64,000 nt of DNA, taken from contig CACYHP010000003.1 of assembly GCA_902774295.1 (NCBI GenBank), forward strand, positions 1 to 64,000, written 5' to 3'. The DNA comes from an uncultured Bacteroidia bacterium. Its GTDB lineage: Bacteria; Bacteroidota; Bacteroidia; Bacteroidales; F082. Shown piece by piece: positions 44,128-50,855 of this stretch (positions are counted from its first letter, which is position 1; each line of letters begins with the position of its first letter). A program made the position numbers and the translations under genes. The notes under the pieces were generated by a model, which was not told the origin of the DNA, ran no database searches, and saw only the letters and a list, made by a program, of their open reading frames with translations.

Positions 44128-45678
44128 ATGAATAATGAAAGCATAAAAAAATCGGGTTTTGTTAGGTCACAAGCCGCTGCAGCGAATGCGGATGTGCTTA
44201 ATATTCAAGGGAGAATACCACCTCAAGCAGTCGATTTGGAGGAGGTCGTTTTGGGTGCGCTCATGCTCGAAAAAGAGGCAGTGAACGCGGTGATTGACAT
44301 TTTGTCGCCTGAGGTGTTTTATAAGGAGGCGCATCAGATAATTTTCGCAGCTATCAAGGATTTGTTCACCAAATCTGAGCCTGTCGATATCCTCACTGTT
44401 ACCAACCATTTGAAATCGACTGGTGACCTTGAGGCTGTTGGCGGTCCATATTATATCTCACAGCTCACAAACCGCGTCGTTTCATCAGCAAATATTGAGT
44501 ATCACTCAAGAATCATCTTGCAGAAATACATCCAGCGTCAGCTGATTCAGATCTCTTCCGAGACAATCAAAGATGCCTATGAAGACTCCGCCGATGTGTT
44601 TGATTTGCTTGACACCGCTGAGAATAAGCTGTTCCAGATCAGTGAAAACAACCTGCGTCGTAACTACGACCAGATGCCTGACTTGGTGAAACTCGCCATC
44701 GACGATATCGAGAAGGCGAAAAACGCCGGTTCAGCCCTCCGTGGCGTGCCTTCGGGCTATACCGAGCTCGACCGCATCACTCAGGGATGGCAGAAGTCCG
44801 ACCTCATCATCCTCGCCGCACGTCCGAGTATGGGTAAGACAGCGTTCGCACTCAACATGGCCCGCAATGCCGCCGTCGACTTCAACAAACCCATTGCTTT
44901 CTTCTCACTCGAGATGTCGTCAGTGCAGCTCGTCACACGTCTGATTTCTTCGGAAACATCATTAACTGCTGACAAACTGCGTTCAGGACAACTCGCAGAA
45001 TACGAGTGGCAACAGCTTAATACAAAAGTGTCGCCTCTCATCAATGCGAAGCTTTTCATCGACGACACGCCTCAGCTTTCTGTCTTCGACCTTCGCGCAA
45101 AATGCCGCCGACTGAAGCAGCAGCATGATATTCAGATGATTTTCATTGATTATCTGCAACTTATGACTGCAAAAACTGAGAAAAACGGCAACCGCGAGCA
45201 GGAAATCAGTAATATCTCACGTTCGTTGAAGAGTCTGGCGAAGGAGTTGAACGTCCCTGTCCTCGCTCTTTCTCAGCTTTCACGTAGCGTCGAATCGCGT
45301 CCGGGTTCTAAAAAGCCTATCCTTTCCGACCTTCGTGAATCTGGAGCTATCGAGCAGGATGCTGATATGGTTATTTTCATCTATCGTCCAGAATATTATG
45401 GACTTAGCGAAGACGAAGACCACTCATCAACCAAAGGAAAAGCCGTCATCAACATAGCAAAACACCGTAACGGCAAACTCGGTGACGTGGAGTTGCGTTT
45501 CGTGGGACAATACGCGCGTTTCGAAGACCTCGAGCAAGACTACACAAAGAGTTTTGGCAATGATAATAATAATGCCGGCGGCAATGACCAACCGGCACAA
45601 TTTGCTCCAAACGCCAACTTCAACACCCCTACAGAGCGCCGAATCGGCTCTAAAATGAACGATGACGTTCCATTTTAG
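44128..45678 (+). CDS. dnaB: Replicative DNA helicase DnaB
   Basis: Hexameric 5'-3' fork helicase, 516 residues, no intein. The N-terminal domain has PPQAVDLEEVVLGALMLEK. The RecA-like motor has Walker A ARPSMGKTAFALN (about 232-244), Walker B IFIDYLQLM, ALSQLSRSVESR and DLRESGAIEQDADMV. The C-terminal tail is Asn/Gly-rich. A -7 box sits four bases before the ATG, suggesting a leaderless message. Confidence 0.96.
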   Translation: MNNESIKKSGFVRSQAAAANADVLNIQGRIPPQAVDLEEVVLGALMLEKEAVNAVIDILSPEVFYKEAHQIIFAAIKDLFTKSEPVDILTVTNHLKSTGDLEAVGGPYYISQLTNRVVSSANIEYHSRIILQKYIQRQLIQISSETIKDAYEDSADVFDLLDTAENKLFQISENNLRRNYDQMPDLVKLAIDDIEKAKNAGSALRGVPSGYTELDRITQGWQKSDLIILAARPSMGKTAFALNMARNAAVDFNKPIAFFSLEMSSVQLVTRLISSETSLTADKLRSGQLAEYEWQQLNTKVSPLINAKLFIDDTPQLSVFDLRAKCRRLKQQHDIQMIFIDYLQLMTAKTEKNGNREQEISNISRSLKSLAKELNVPVLALSQLSRSVESRPGSKKPILSDLRESGAIEQDADMVIFIYRPEYYGLSEDEDHSSTKGKAVINIAKHRNGKLGDVELRFVGQYARFEDLEQDYTKSFGNDNNNAGGNDQPAQFAPNANFNTPTERRIGSKMNDDVPF

Positions 45679-45696
45679 TTTACCGTAAACAATAAA

Positions 45697-46635
45697 CTAC
45701 TTAACGATACGTGTTCCTGCGCTCGGGTTTCCGAGGCTTGTGGCGTCAGTGATGACTGCTTCGTGGCCTGTTTCCTCAACGAACTTGATGGCTGCGCGCA
45801 TCTTTGGTGCCATCGAGCCTTCGGTGAACTGACCTTCTTCAAGATATTTCTTGGCTTCTGCCACGGTAATCTTACCGAGAGCCTTCTCATTTTCCTTACG
45901 GAAATTGATATAAGCCTGAGGAACATCTGTCAAGATGTAGAATTCATCAGCTTTGACCTGCACTGCTGCCAGTGATGAAGCGAGGTCCTTGTCGATAACT
46001 GCCTCGACACCAACATAATAGCCGTCTTTCTCAACGACAGGGATGCCGCCGCCACCCACTGTGACAACGATATTACCTTGTCTTGCGAGCAACTCAACGA
46101 GCTCGATATTATTGATTTCCAATGGCTTAGGTGATGCCACGACTTTACGCCAGCCTCTACCTTTTGGATCTTCTTTGAAAATAGCGCCGGTGGCGGCGGC
46201 ATATTCCTCAGCCTCTTCCTTATCATAATAAGGACCGACAGGCTTGGTAGGATTCTTGAACATCGGATCGTTGCCATCAACCAAAACACGTGTCACCAAA
46301 GTGACGATATTATGCTTATAACCATGCTTTGACAACACCTTACGGAATCCCGTCTCAATCATATAACCTATTGAGCCCTGTGTCTCTGAAACGCAGAAAT
46401 CCATCGGCATAGCCTGCACGTCAAATGTCTTGGCACCAGCCTCATGCTGAAGCATCACATTACCCACCTGAGGACCGTTACCATGACCGATAATCAGATT
46501 ATCACCGTTTTTAATGAAGCTCATCAAAGCTTCGCAAGTGTCAGCAACATTGTCAATTTGTTCTTTGTAAGTTCCTTTTTGATTGCTTCTCAACAAAGCG
46601 TTACCGCCGAGAGCCACAACAACTAATTTACTCAT
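45697..46635 (-). CDS. arcC: Carbamate kinase
   Basis: Reversibly transfers phosphate between carbamoyl phosphate and ADP. 312 residues. Motifs are MSKLVVVALGGNALL at the N-terminus, GHGNGPQVGNVML, VTVGGGGIPVVE and EGQFTEGSMAPKMRAAI. The other arginine deiminase pathway genes (arcA, arcB) are not in the window. It follows a lipocalin-like and an SMR-like gene with gaps of 14 and 10 bases, so the three are probably one operon. Confidence 0.94.
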   Translation of the reverse strand: MSKLVVVALGGNALLRSNQKGTYKEQIDNVADTCEALMSFIKNGDNLIIGHGNGPQVGNVMLQHEAGAKTFDVQAMPMDFCVSETQGSIGYMIETGFRKVLSKHGYKHNIVTLVTRVLVDGNDPMFKNPTKPVGPYYDKEEAEEYAAATGAIFKEDPKGRGWRKVVASPKPLEINNIELVELLARQGNIVVTVGGGGIPVVEKDGYYVGVEAVIDKDLASSLAAVQVKADEFYILTDVPQAYINFRKENEKALGKITVAEAKKYLEEGQFTEGSMAPKMRAAIKFVEETGHEAVITDATSLGNPSAGTRIVK

Positions 46636-46649
46636 GTCTGTATCTATTA

Positions 46650-46985
46650 TTAATTTTTCTTCTTATATTTAACTGAATATCCTGATTGTGAAAGGATAAG
46701 CTCATTATCTGTCACATTTTCAATAATAAGCGTATCGGTAAACTGTCCTTTCACCGAGCCTGTATTCTCACCTTTTAAAATCAGCATATCGCCTTTCTTT
46801 TCCCATGATTTGAAAGTCACAAAGTCAATGTTGACATCAGATGCGGTGCCGTCTTTATACAAAACGAAGCCCTGCTCCTGAGTATAACTCGTACTCGGCT
46901 GCACCCATGTGCCAACGAGCGGATTGGTGCATGAAATCATCATAAAAGAAAGTGCCAAAGCACTGAATAACAATACTTTTTTCAT
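46650..46985 (-). CDS. Small lipocalin-like lipoprotein
   Basis: A 111-residue lipoprotein: signal with lipobox MMISC (Cys19), then a short beta-rich domain beginning NPLVGTWVQP, the start pattern of small lipocalin-like domains in Bacteroidetes, with strands DMLILKGEN and DTLIIENVTDNELIL. The ligand is unknown. It lies between the SMR-like gene and arcC with short gaps. Confidence 0.7.
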   Translation of the reverse strand: MKKVLLFSALALSFMMISCTNPLVGTWVQPSTSYTQEQGFVLYKDGTASDVNIDFVTFKSWEKKGDMLILKGENTGSVKGQFTDTLIIENVTDNELILSQSGYSVKYKKKN

Positions 46986-46995
46986 ATCAAATAAA

Positions 46996-47346
46996 CTATC
47001 TTGCTATCATTCCAACACCGAGCATCACGAAAAGGACGCCCATCCATCTGATGACGGGAACTGTTTCTCCAAGAAGAAACATCGCCAGAAGGATTGTAAA
47101 GATGTAACTTATACTTGTAAGTGGGTAAACTAGAGATAATGAATAACTTTTAAGCATAAACATGTAAATCACCATCGCGATGATATACAAAAGCAACGAC
47201 AAGCCGAGCTGCCAGTTCAGGAAACTCCTGAAAAACGCCCACGACATGCTGTAATCCACCACCTTGTCCATGCCAACTTTCATGAAAAATTGGGCGACGG
47301 CAAGGAAAGCCGATTGTATTATCGCTGTGATTATCAGTTTAAACAT
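46996..47346 (-). CDS. SMR/EamA-like small multidrug-resistance family protein
   Basis: A 116-residue membrane protein with four helices, the size and layout of SMR transporters: an N-terminal helix with AQFFMKVGMDKV (the position of the conserved acidic residue of EmrE is Gln/Phe here), SLSLVYPLTSISYIFTILLA, and a final helix RWMGVLFVMLGVGMIA. It may be an EamA-like half-protein rather than a true drug exporter. A -7 box (TAACTTTG, 47361-47368) lies 14 bases upstream. Confidence 0.75.
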   Translation of the reverse strand: MFKLIITAIIQSAFLAVAQFFMKVGMDKVVDYSMSWAFFRSFLNWQLGLSLLLYIIAMVIYMFMLKSYSLSLVYPLTSISYIFTILLAMFLLGETVPVIRWMGVLFVMLGVGMIAR

Positions 47347-47360
47347 AAAAAAATTTTTTG

Positions 47361-47368
47361 CAAAGTTA
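47361..47368 (-). promoter_or_regulatory. -7 box of the SMR-lipocalin-arcC operon
   Basis: TAACTTTG on the leftward strand, 14 bases before the ATG at 47346. Confidence 0.5.
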
Positions 47369-47377
47369 CTACTTTTT

Positions 47378-48088
47378 TCAATGCAAATAGTAATCTTTTA
47401 AAAAGTCTTTGTATTCTTTTGTGAAAGAATGATCCGGATGCCTTAACACGAAAGTCTCTGTTTTAATATTATCAACTTGACTTACAACAAGTTGCATATT
47501 GATTCGATTTGGTTCTTTGCCTTCAATCGGGACAATTAATAATTCTTTTTCAAGATAAAAACCTTGATTTTCAGCATCTTTCAGAAATGTCTTCGATTCG
47601 ATGGCTGGCAAGACCAAAGAGAACCTACCTTCTGGCTTCATTATTTTTTTAACCGCAGAAAGTAAATCATTGTAACTCAGTGTATTAGTATGACGTGCCA
47701 AGCCTTTTTTCGCCTTTTCAGGAATGTTATCTCCGAAATAAAATGGAGGATTTGACACCACCAGATCGTACTTTTTCTCACATATCTCAGCGTAATGCTT
47801 TATGTCGTCATGAATGGCTGAAAGTCGTGAATTCCACGCTGAATTGCTGAAATTTTGCGCCGCTTCTTCGTATGAATCGTTATCGATTTCCACTGCATCG
47901 GCACTTTTTATGCCTTTTTGCGCCAGCATCAGAGGAATCAAGCCACAGCCTGTACCAATATCTATAACATCATCATTATCAGACACTTCCGTCCAACGGG
48001 CAAGCAAAATGGCATCCGTCCCGATTTTCATGGTCGAGCGATGATGAAAAAGACCGAATTTTTTAAAGAAAAACGGACGGCAATCCAT
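47378..48088 (-). CDS. trmN6: tRNA1(Val) (adenine-37-N6)-methyltransferase
   Basis: SAM-dependent methyltransferase of 236 residues. Motif I is DIGTGCGLIPLML; the N6-adenine catalytic motif is VSNPPFYF (NPPY class). The N-terminus FKKFGLFHHRSTMKIGTDAILL is characteristic of the YfiC/TrmN6 group. It follows rimM by three bases in an operon with a permease gene. Confidence 0.88.
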   Translation of the reverse strand: MDCRPFFFKKFGLFHHRSTMKIGTDAILLARWTEVSDNDDVIDIGTGCGLIPLMLAQKGIKSADAVEIDNDSYEEAAQNFSNSAWNSRLSAIHDDIKHYAEICEKKYDLVVSNPPFYFGDNIPEKAKKGLARHTNTLSYNDLLSAVKKIMKPEGRFSLVLPAIESKTFLKDAENQGFYLEKELLIVPIEGKEPNRINMQLVVSQVDNIKTETFVLRHPDHSFTKEYKDFLKDYYLH

Positions 48089-48091
48089 AAA

Positions 48092-48619
48092 TCACATATT
48101 GAGATACATATCAATCAGGCCTTCTGGAGCCTTGACAATCAATATTTTAGCTTTTTTATCAACCTTCTGAATAATGTCATCGTGAATAGGAATCAGAATT
48201 TCCTTCCCATCTTTCATCACTTGGATTACAGCCTGCGTAGGGTACTCCAAAACATCCGAAATCTCCCCTATTTCGCCCTTCAGCACATCTACCATCTTGA
48301 AACCCACGATTTCCTGGAAATAAAAATCATCGTCTTCAAGCTCAGGCATTAGTTCATTAGGCAAAAAAACAGCCTTTCCCATAAAAGCGACTGCCTGTTC
48401 CACCTTTTTCACATCCTGAAGCTGCACAATCATCTTATCGCCGTTAATCTTCTGATTTTCAATAAAATACGGAATAAGATTACCTCTGTCTTCAATCAAA
48501 ACGTATCTCAAATCTTTGAAGTCTCCAGGATTTGCCACATCGAGTTTAACGGTTATCTCACCTTTCAAACCATGTGTTTTCGTAATTTTTCCAAAGAAAA
48601 AGCAATCGTTTTTTGTCAT
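48092..48619 (-). CDS. rimM: Ribosome maturation factor RimM
   Basis: 16S rRNA processing/30S head assembly factor, 175 residues. N-terminal beta-barrel begins FFFGKITKTHGLKGEITVKL; the C-terminal PRC barrel has IVGFKMVD and IPIHDDIIQKVD. It is unusually placed between a metal-exporter-like permease gene (one base upstream) and trmN6, rather than with rpsP/trmD/rplS. Confidence 0.92.
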   Translation of the reverse strand: MTKNDCFFFGKITKTHGLKGEITVKLDVANPGDFKDLRYVLIEDRGNLIPYFIENQKINGDKMIVQLQDVKKVEQAVAFMGKAVFLPNELMPELEDDDFYFQEIVGFKMVDVLKGEIGEISDVLEYPTQAVIQVMKDGKEILIPIHDDIIQKVDKKAKILIVKAPEGLIDMYLNM

Positions 48620-48620
48620 A

Positions 48621-49685
48621 TTAGAATCCTATTAAAAGTCCAACAACTCCAACAGCGATGCCCAACACTATTTTTATTCCTTTTGAAAGCAGAAACGCCT
48701 TTCTTGACTCGGCAAGCAACGGCAAAGCACCGTGGCCGTCCTGAACTATCGAATTTGCAAGCAAAATGCTGAATGGCAATGTGCCGTTCGCAAACAAAAG
48801 CACGAAAACAAGATGCGGTCCCGACTGAGGGATGATGCCAATCAAAATCGCGACAAGCAGCACAATGTATGGATTTTCATTTACAAGTCCTTGAATATCA
48901 ATATAATTGTCAAGAATTGTAATAACCAAAATCACTCCGAAGCTCCACATGAAAATCTTCGGCAGATGCACTTTGATGACGTGTTCCCAAAGGTGTTCCT
49001 GCAAGAAATGCTCTTTTGCGACCACGACGATAGCGAGAATCACAGTAAACATTGCGATTAACGAATAGCGAATCCATTCTTCGTCGCCACCATGTTCGTG
49101 ACCGTGTTCATGACCTTCATCGATGACACCGCCGAGTATCAAACCTAAAACCAAAACGCACATCGCGATAAGCAAAGCTCTCACAAAGGTTATGTTTTTG
49201 AAATTGTTCTTCACCGTATGCTCATGATGATGGTGATGGCATTCCGGCTCATCGTGAAGCGGGAAAGCCCTCTCCGACAGCCCGATGAATTTGTTTTTCA
49301 TTGTGAGCTGAAGCACTGCGCCCACCACGATAGCAGCGACAAACATTATCAAAGTGATTTTTAGCGCATCTCCAGGGAACATTGAGAACATGAAAAACGC
49401 CTCATCACCAGCGGTAGCTATCAAAGCCGCCATCAGAGCCGGGAAGTTCACGACTCTGTGAATATACAGCGAGACAATGGTATAAGTCCCGAGACAGCCT
49501 GGGATAACTCCCATCAGCGCTCCTATTAATATCTGCATCCATGGCGAAGCCTGCAGCTTCTTAGACCAAATACCGTCGGTCTTGACATTGATAAATTCAA
49601 TAATCATCATCATTCCGATGACGAAAGCCGTTATCGTAAGTGTTTGTTGCAGAATAACATACAATTGTTCTAACATCGTTTTCAA
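48621..49685 (-). CDS. Putative heavy-metal exporter, 10-TM permease (ArsP_2-like)
   Basis: A 354-residue integral membrane protein with about ten helices in two halves, each with a proline/glycine-rich loop (GALMGVIPGCLGTYTIVSLY and AILIGIIPQSGPHLVFVLLF). His-rich cytoplasmic or periplasmic loops, ECHHHHHEH and EGHEHGHEHGGDEE, indicate binding of a divalent metal. It resembles predicted metal/arsenic exporters. An ATG at 49676 is an alternative start. First gene of an operon with rimM and trmN6; -7 box at 49694-49701. Confidence 0.8.
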   Translation of the reverse strand: MKTMLEQLYVILQQTLTITAFVIGMMMIIEFINVKTDGIWSKKLQASPWMQILIGALMGVIPGCLGTYTIVSLYIHRVVNFPALMAALIATAGDEAFFMFSMFPGDALKITLIMFVAAIVVGAVLQLTMKNKFIGLSERAFPLHDEPECHHHHHEHTVKNNFKNITFVRALLIAMCVLVLGLILGGVIDEGHEHGHEHGGDEEWIRYSLIAMFTVILAIVVVAKEHFLQEHLWEHVIKVHLPKIFMWSFGVILVITILDNYIDIQGLVNENPYIVLLVAILIGIIPQSGPHLVFVLLFANGTLPFSILLANSIVQDGHGALPLLAESRKAFLLSKGIKIVLGIAVGVVGLLIGF

Positions 49686-49693
49686 ATTTTCTG

Positions 49694-49701
49694 CAAAAAT
49701 A
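49694..49701 (-). promoter_or_regulatory. -7 box of the permease-rimM-trmN6 operon
   Basis: TATTTTTG on the leftward strand, eight bases before the ATG at 49685. Confidence 0.5.
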
Positions 49702-49710
49702 CTATTTTTT

Positions 49711-49800
49711 TAGTTAGAAGTTAGTAGTGATCAGTTAAAAAAAAGTTGAGAATGGAAAAACCACTCTCAACTTCTAACTCCTAACTTCTAATTCCTAACT
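49711..49800. repeat. TTAGAAGTTAG-type phrase repeat around the hsp20 terminator
   Basis: TAGTTAGAAGTTAGTAGT (49711-49728) and the inverted CTTCTAACTCCTAACTTCTA (49771-49790) with ATTCCTAACT following. The two blocks face each other across the hsp20 terminator hairpin. Confidence 0.5.
49737..49771 (-). terminator. Intrinsic terminator of hsp20
   Basis: On the leftward strand an 11-bp stem GTTGAGAGTGG/CCATTCTCAAC (one G-U pair, TTTTT loop, 49745-49771) is followed by eight T residues (49737-49744). Confidence 0.82.
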
Positions 49801-49801
49801 A

Positions 49802-50224
49802 TTAAAGAACATCAATGTTCTTTGATACCTTCATCTCTTTCTTTGATTTCTTCGGCAGGACGACGGTCAGGATACCGTGTTCGACTTTTGCGGAGATCTT
49901 ATCAGTTTCCACGTCATCAGGCAAAGTGTAGTTCTGTTCGTAGTTGGTGTACGAGAACTCACGACGCAGATAGTGGTGTTTGTGATCTTCGTCTTTATGT
50001 TCTGTCTTATTCTCGATGGCGATGTTCAGATTACCGTCCTCGTTGATGTTCACGCGGCAGAACTCTTTTCTGATACCTGGGGCTGCGAGCTCCATTGTGT
50101 AGGCCTTTTCGTCCTCTTTCACGTTGACTGCCGGTGCTGTTGTGTTGGCACGAGGCATTAAATCACTGTCGAAGAATTCGTCAAATACTGTTGGGAACCA
50201 ACTGTTTTTAAATACTGGTAACAT
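49802..50224 (-). CDS. Small heat-shock protein, Hsp20/alpha-crystallin family
   Basis: ATP-independent holdase of 140 residues. The alpha-crystallin domain spans about 30-135 and has ELAAPGIRKEF, YLRREFSYTNYEQNYTLPDD and VEHGILTVVLPKK. The start at 50224 (MLPVFKNSWF) is fixed by a GGAGG Shine-Dalgarno (50234-50238), rare in this window. No -7 box is seen upstream; a sigma-54-like promoter (50300-50315) and a pair of direct repeats (50329-50364) are present instead, which suggests stress control by a sigma-54 activator. Confidence 0.93.
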   Translation of the reverse strand: MLPVFKNSWFPTVFDEFFDSDLMPRANTTAPAVNVKEDEKAYTMELAAPGIRKEFCRVNINEDGNLNIAIENKTEHKDEDHKHHYLRREFSYTNYEQNYTLPDDVETDKISAKVEHGILTVVLPKKSKKEMKVSKNIDVL

Positions 50225-50299
50225 AATTTTATACCTCCATAATTTGTTAAACAATCTTTTTTCGCCTTTGCTTTCGCATCGGCTTTCGACAGGAATATA

Positions 50300-50315
50300 T
50301 TCAAATTATGTGCCA
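50300..50315 (-). promoter_or_regulatory. Candidate sigma-54 promoter of hsp20
   Basis: The leftward strand reads TGGCACATAATTTGAA. The -24 element TGGCAC is perfect and the spacing is correct; the -12 element is TTGAA instead of TTGCW, so the GC doublet is imperfect. Confidence 0.45.
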
Positions 50316-50328
50316 GAGGAATTTTTCG

Positions 50329-50364
50329 GACAAAATGGCATGTTTAGCGACATTTTGACATGTT
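50329..50364. promoter_or_regulatory. Twin 16-base direct repeats upstream of hsp20
   Basis: GACAAAATGGCATGTT (50329-50344) and GACATTTTGACATGTT (50349-50364), 12 of 16 bases identical, exactly 20 bases apart (two helical turns). They lie just upstream of the -24 element and look like binding sites for an activator. Confidence 0.5.
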
Positions 50365-50375
50365 AAATATTATTT

Positions 50376-50505
50376 TAGACAGGATTTACAAGATTAACAG
50401 GATAAAGGACCACCCTAACATTATCTTGTAAATCCTGTCAATCCTGTCTATAAAAATCTTGTAAATCCTGTAAATCCTGTCTATAAAAATCTTGTAAATC
50501 CCGTC
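50376..50505. repeat. AATCCTGT-type repeat block with 33-base tandem units
   Basis: Two 33-base units differing at one base (50423-50455, 50456-50488) plus a partial third (50489-50505), built of ATCTTGTAAATCCTGT and CAATCCTGTCTATAAAA. An inverted copy (50376-50402) stands opposite. A single degenerate copy occurs at 141-166. The region 50255-50545 between hsp20 and the tRNA gene holds this block plus the hsp20 control sites. Confidence 0.8.
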
Positions 50506-50538
50506 AAAAAAAGACCCCAGACTAGAACGTCTAAGGTC
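50506..50538 (-). terminator. Terminator of tRNA-Ser(CGA)
   Basis: On the leftward strand a 10-bp stem GACCTTAGAC/GTCTGGGGTC (two G-U pairs, six-base loop, 50513-50538) is followed by seven T residues (50506-50512). Confidence 0.75.
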
Positions 50539-50545
50539 TAAATCG

Positions 50546-50632
50546 CGGAGAGAAAGGGATTCGAACCCTTGGAACGCGAAAGCGTTCAACGGTTTTCGAG
50601 ACCGCCCCATTCGACCACTCTGGCATCTCTCC
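50546..50632 (-). tRNA. tRNA-Ser, anticodon CGA
   Basis: An 87-base class II tRNA. Acceptor GGAGAGA pairs with TCTCTCC, D-arm GCCAGAGTGG, anticodon stem GCGGT/ACCGT with loop CTCGAAA giving anticodon CGA, a long variable arm with AACGCTTTCGCGTT, and T-arm GGGTTCGAATCCC. The CCA end is not encoded. It decodes UCG. Confidence 0.95.
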
Positions 50633-50650
50633 TAACCTTTTTACATAATA

Positions 50651-50674
50651 AAAGCAACCCTTCAGAGTTGCTTT
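50651..50674 (-). terminator. Hairpin between the two tRNA-Ser genes
   Basis: AAAGCAAC (50651-50658) pairs with GTTGCTTT (50667-50674), eight-base loop; on the leftward strand it is followed by TTTTATTATG. Probably ends the tRNA-Ser(TGA) transcript, perhaps incompletely. Confidence 0.6.
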
Positions 50675-50679
50675 CTCAG

Positions 50680-50764
50680 CGGAGACAGAGGGATTCGAAC
50701 CCCCGATACATTTCTGTATAACGGTTTTCAAGACCGCCGCGATCGACCGCTCTGCCATATCTCC
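50680..50764 (-). tRNA. tRNA-Ser, anticodon TGA
   Basis: An 85-base class II tRNA. Acceptor GGAGATA pairs with TGTCTCC (one G-U), anticodon stem GCGGT/ACCGT with loop CTTGAAA giving anticodon TGA, long variable arm ATACAGAAATGTAT, T-arm GGGGGTTCGAATCCCTC. The CCA end is not encoded. It decodes UCA and UCG by wobble. Confidence 0.95.
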
Positions 50765-50768
50765 GCTG

Positions 50769-50776
50769 CAAAAATA
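50769..50776 (-). promoter_or_regulatory. -7 box abutting tRNA-Ser(TGA)
   Basis: TATTTTTG on the leftward strand ends four bases before the first base of the mature tRNA, so transcription may start at or next to the tRNA 5' end. Confidence 0.5.
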
Positions 50777-50838
50777 CAAAAGTTTTTAATGCAACAACAT
50801 TTTTTTGAAAAATTTTTTAATTTTCCCGAAAAAATCCC

Positions 50839-50846
50839 TATCTTTG
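50839..50846 (+). promoter_or_regulatory. -7 box of the TPR/HTH gene
   Basis: TATCTTTG, nine bases before the ATG at 50856. It excludes the longer reading frame that opens at 50805. Confidence 0.55.
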
Positions 50847-50855
50847 TTCCCGCTT

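Noticed and set aside
45697-46635. Carbamate kinase as part of an arginine deiminase operon
   Set aside because: No arcA, arcB or arginine transporter gene is in the window; neighbours are a lipocalin-like and an SMR-like gene.
50376-50505. 33-base tandem units considered as a CRISPR array
   Set aside because: The units adjoin without unique spacers and no cas genes are nearby.
50531-50779. Open frame of 82 codons on the reverse strand
   Set aside because: It runs through both tRNA-Ser genes and is an accidental frame.
50805-50855. Upstream ATG of the TPR/HTH gene
   Set aside because: The -7 box at 50839-50846 lies inside this stretch; the downstream ATG starts a good signal sequence.
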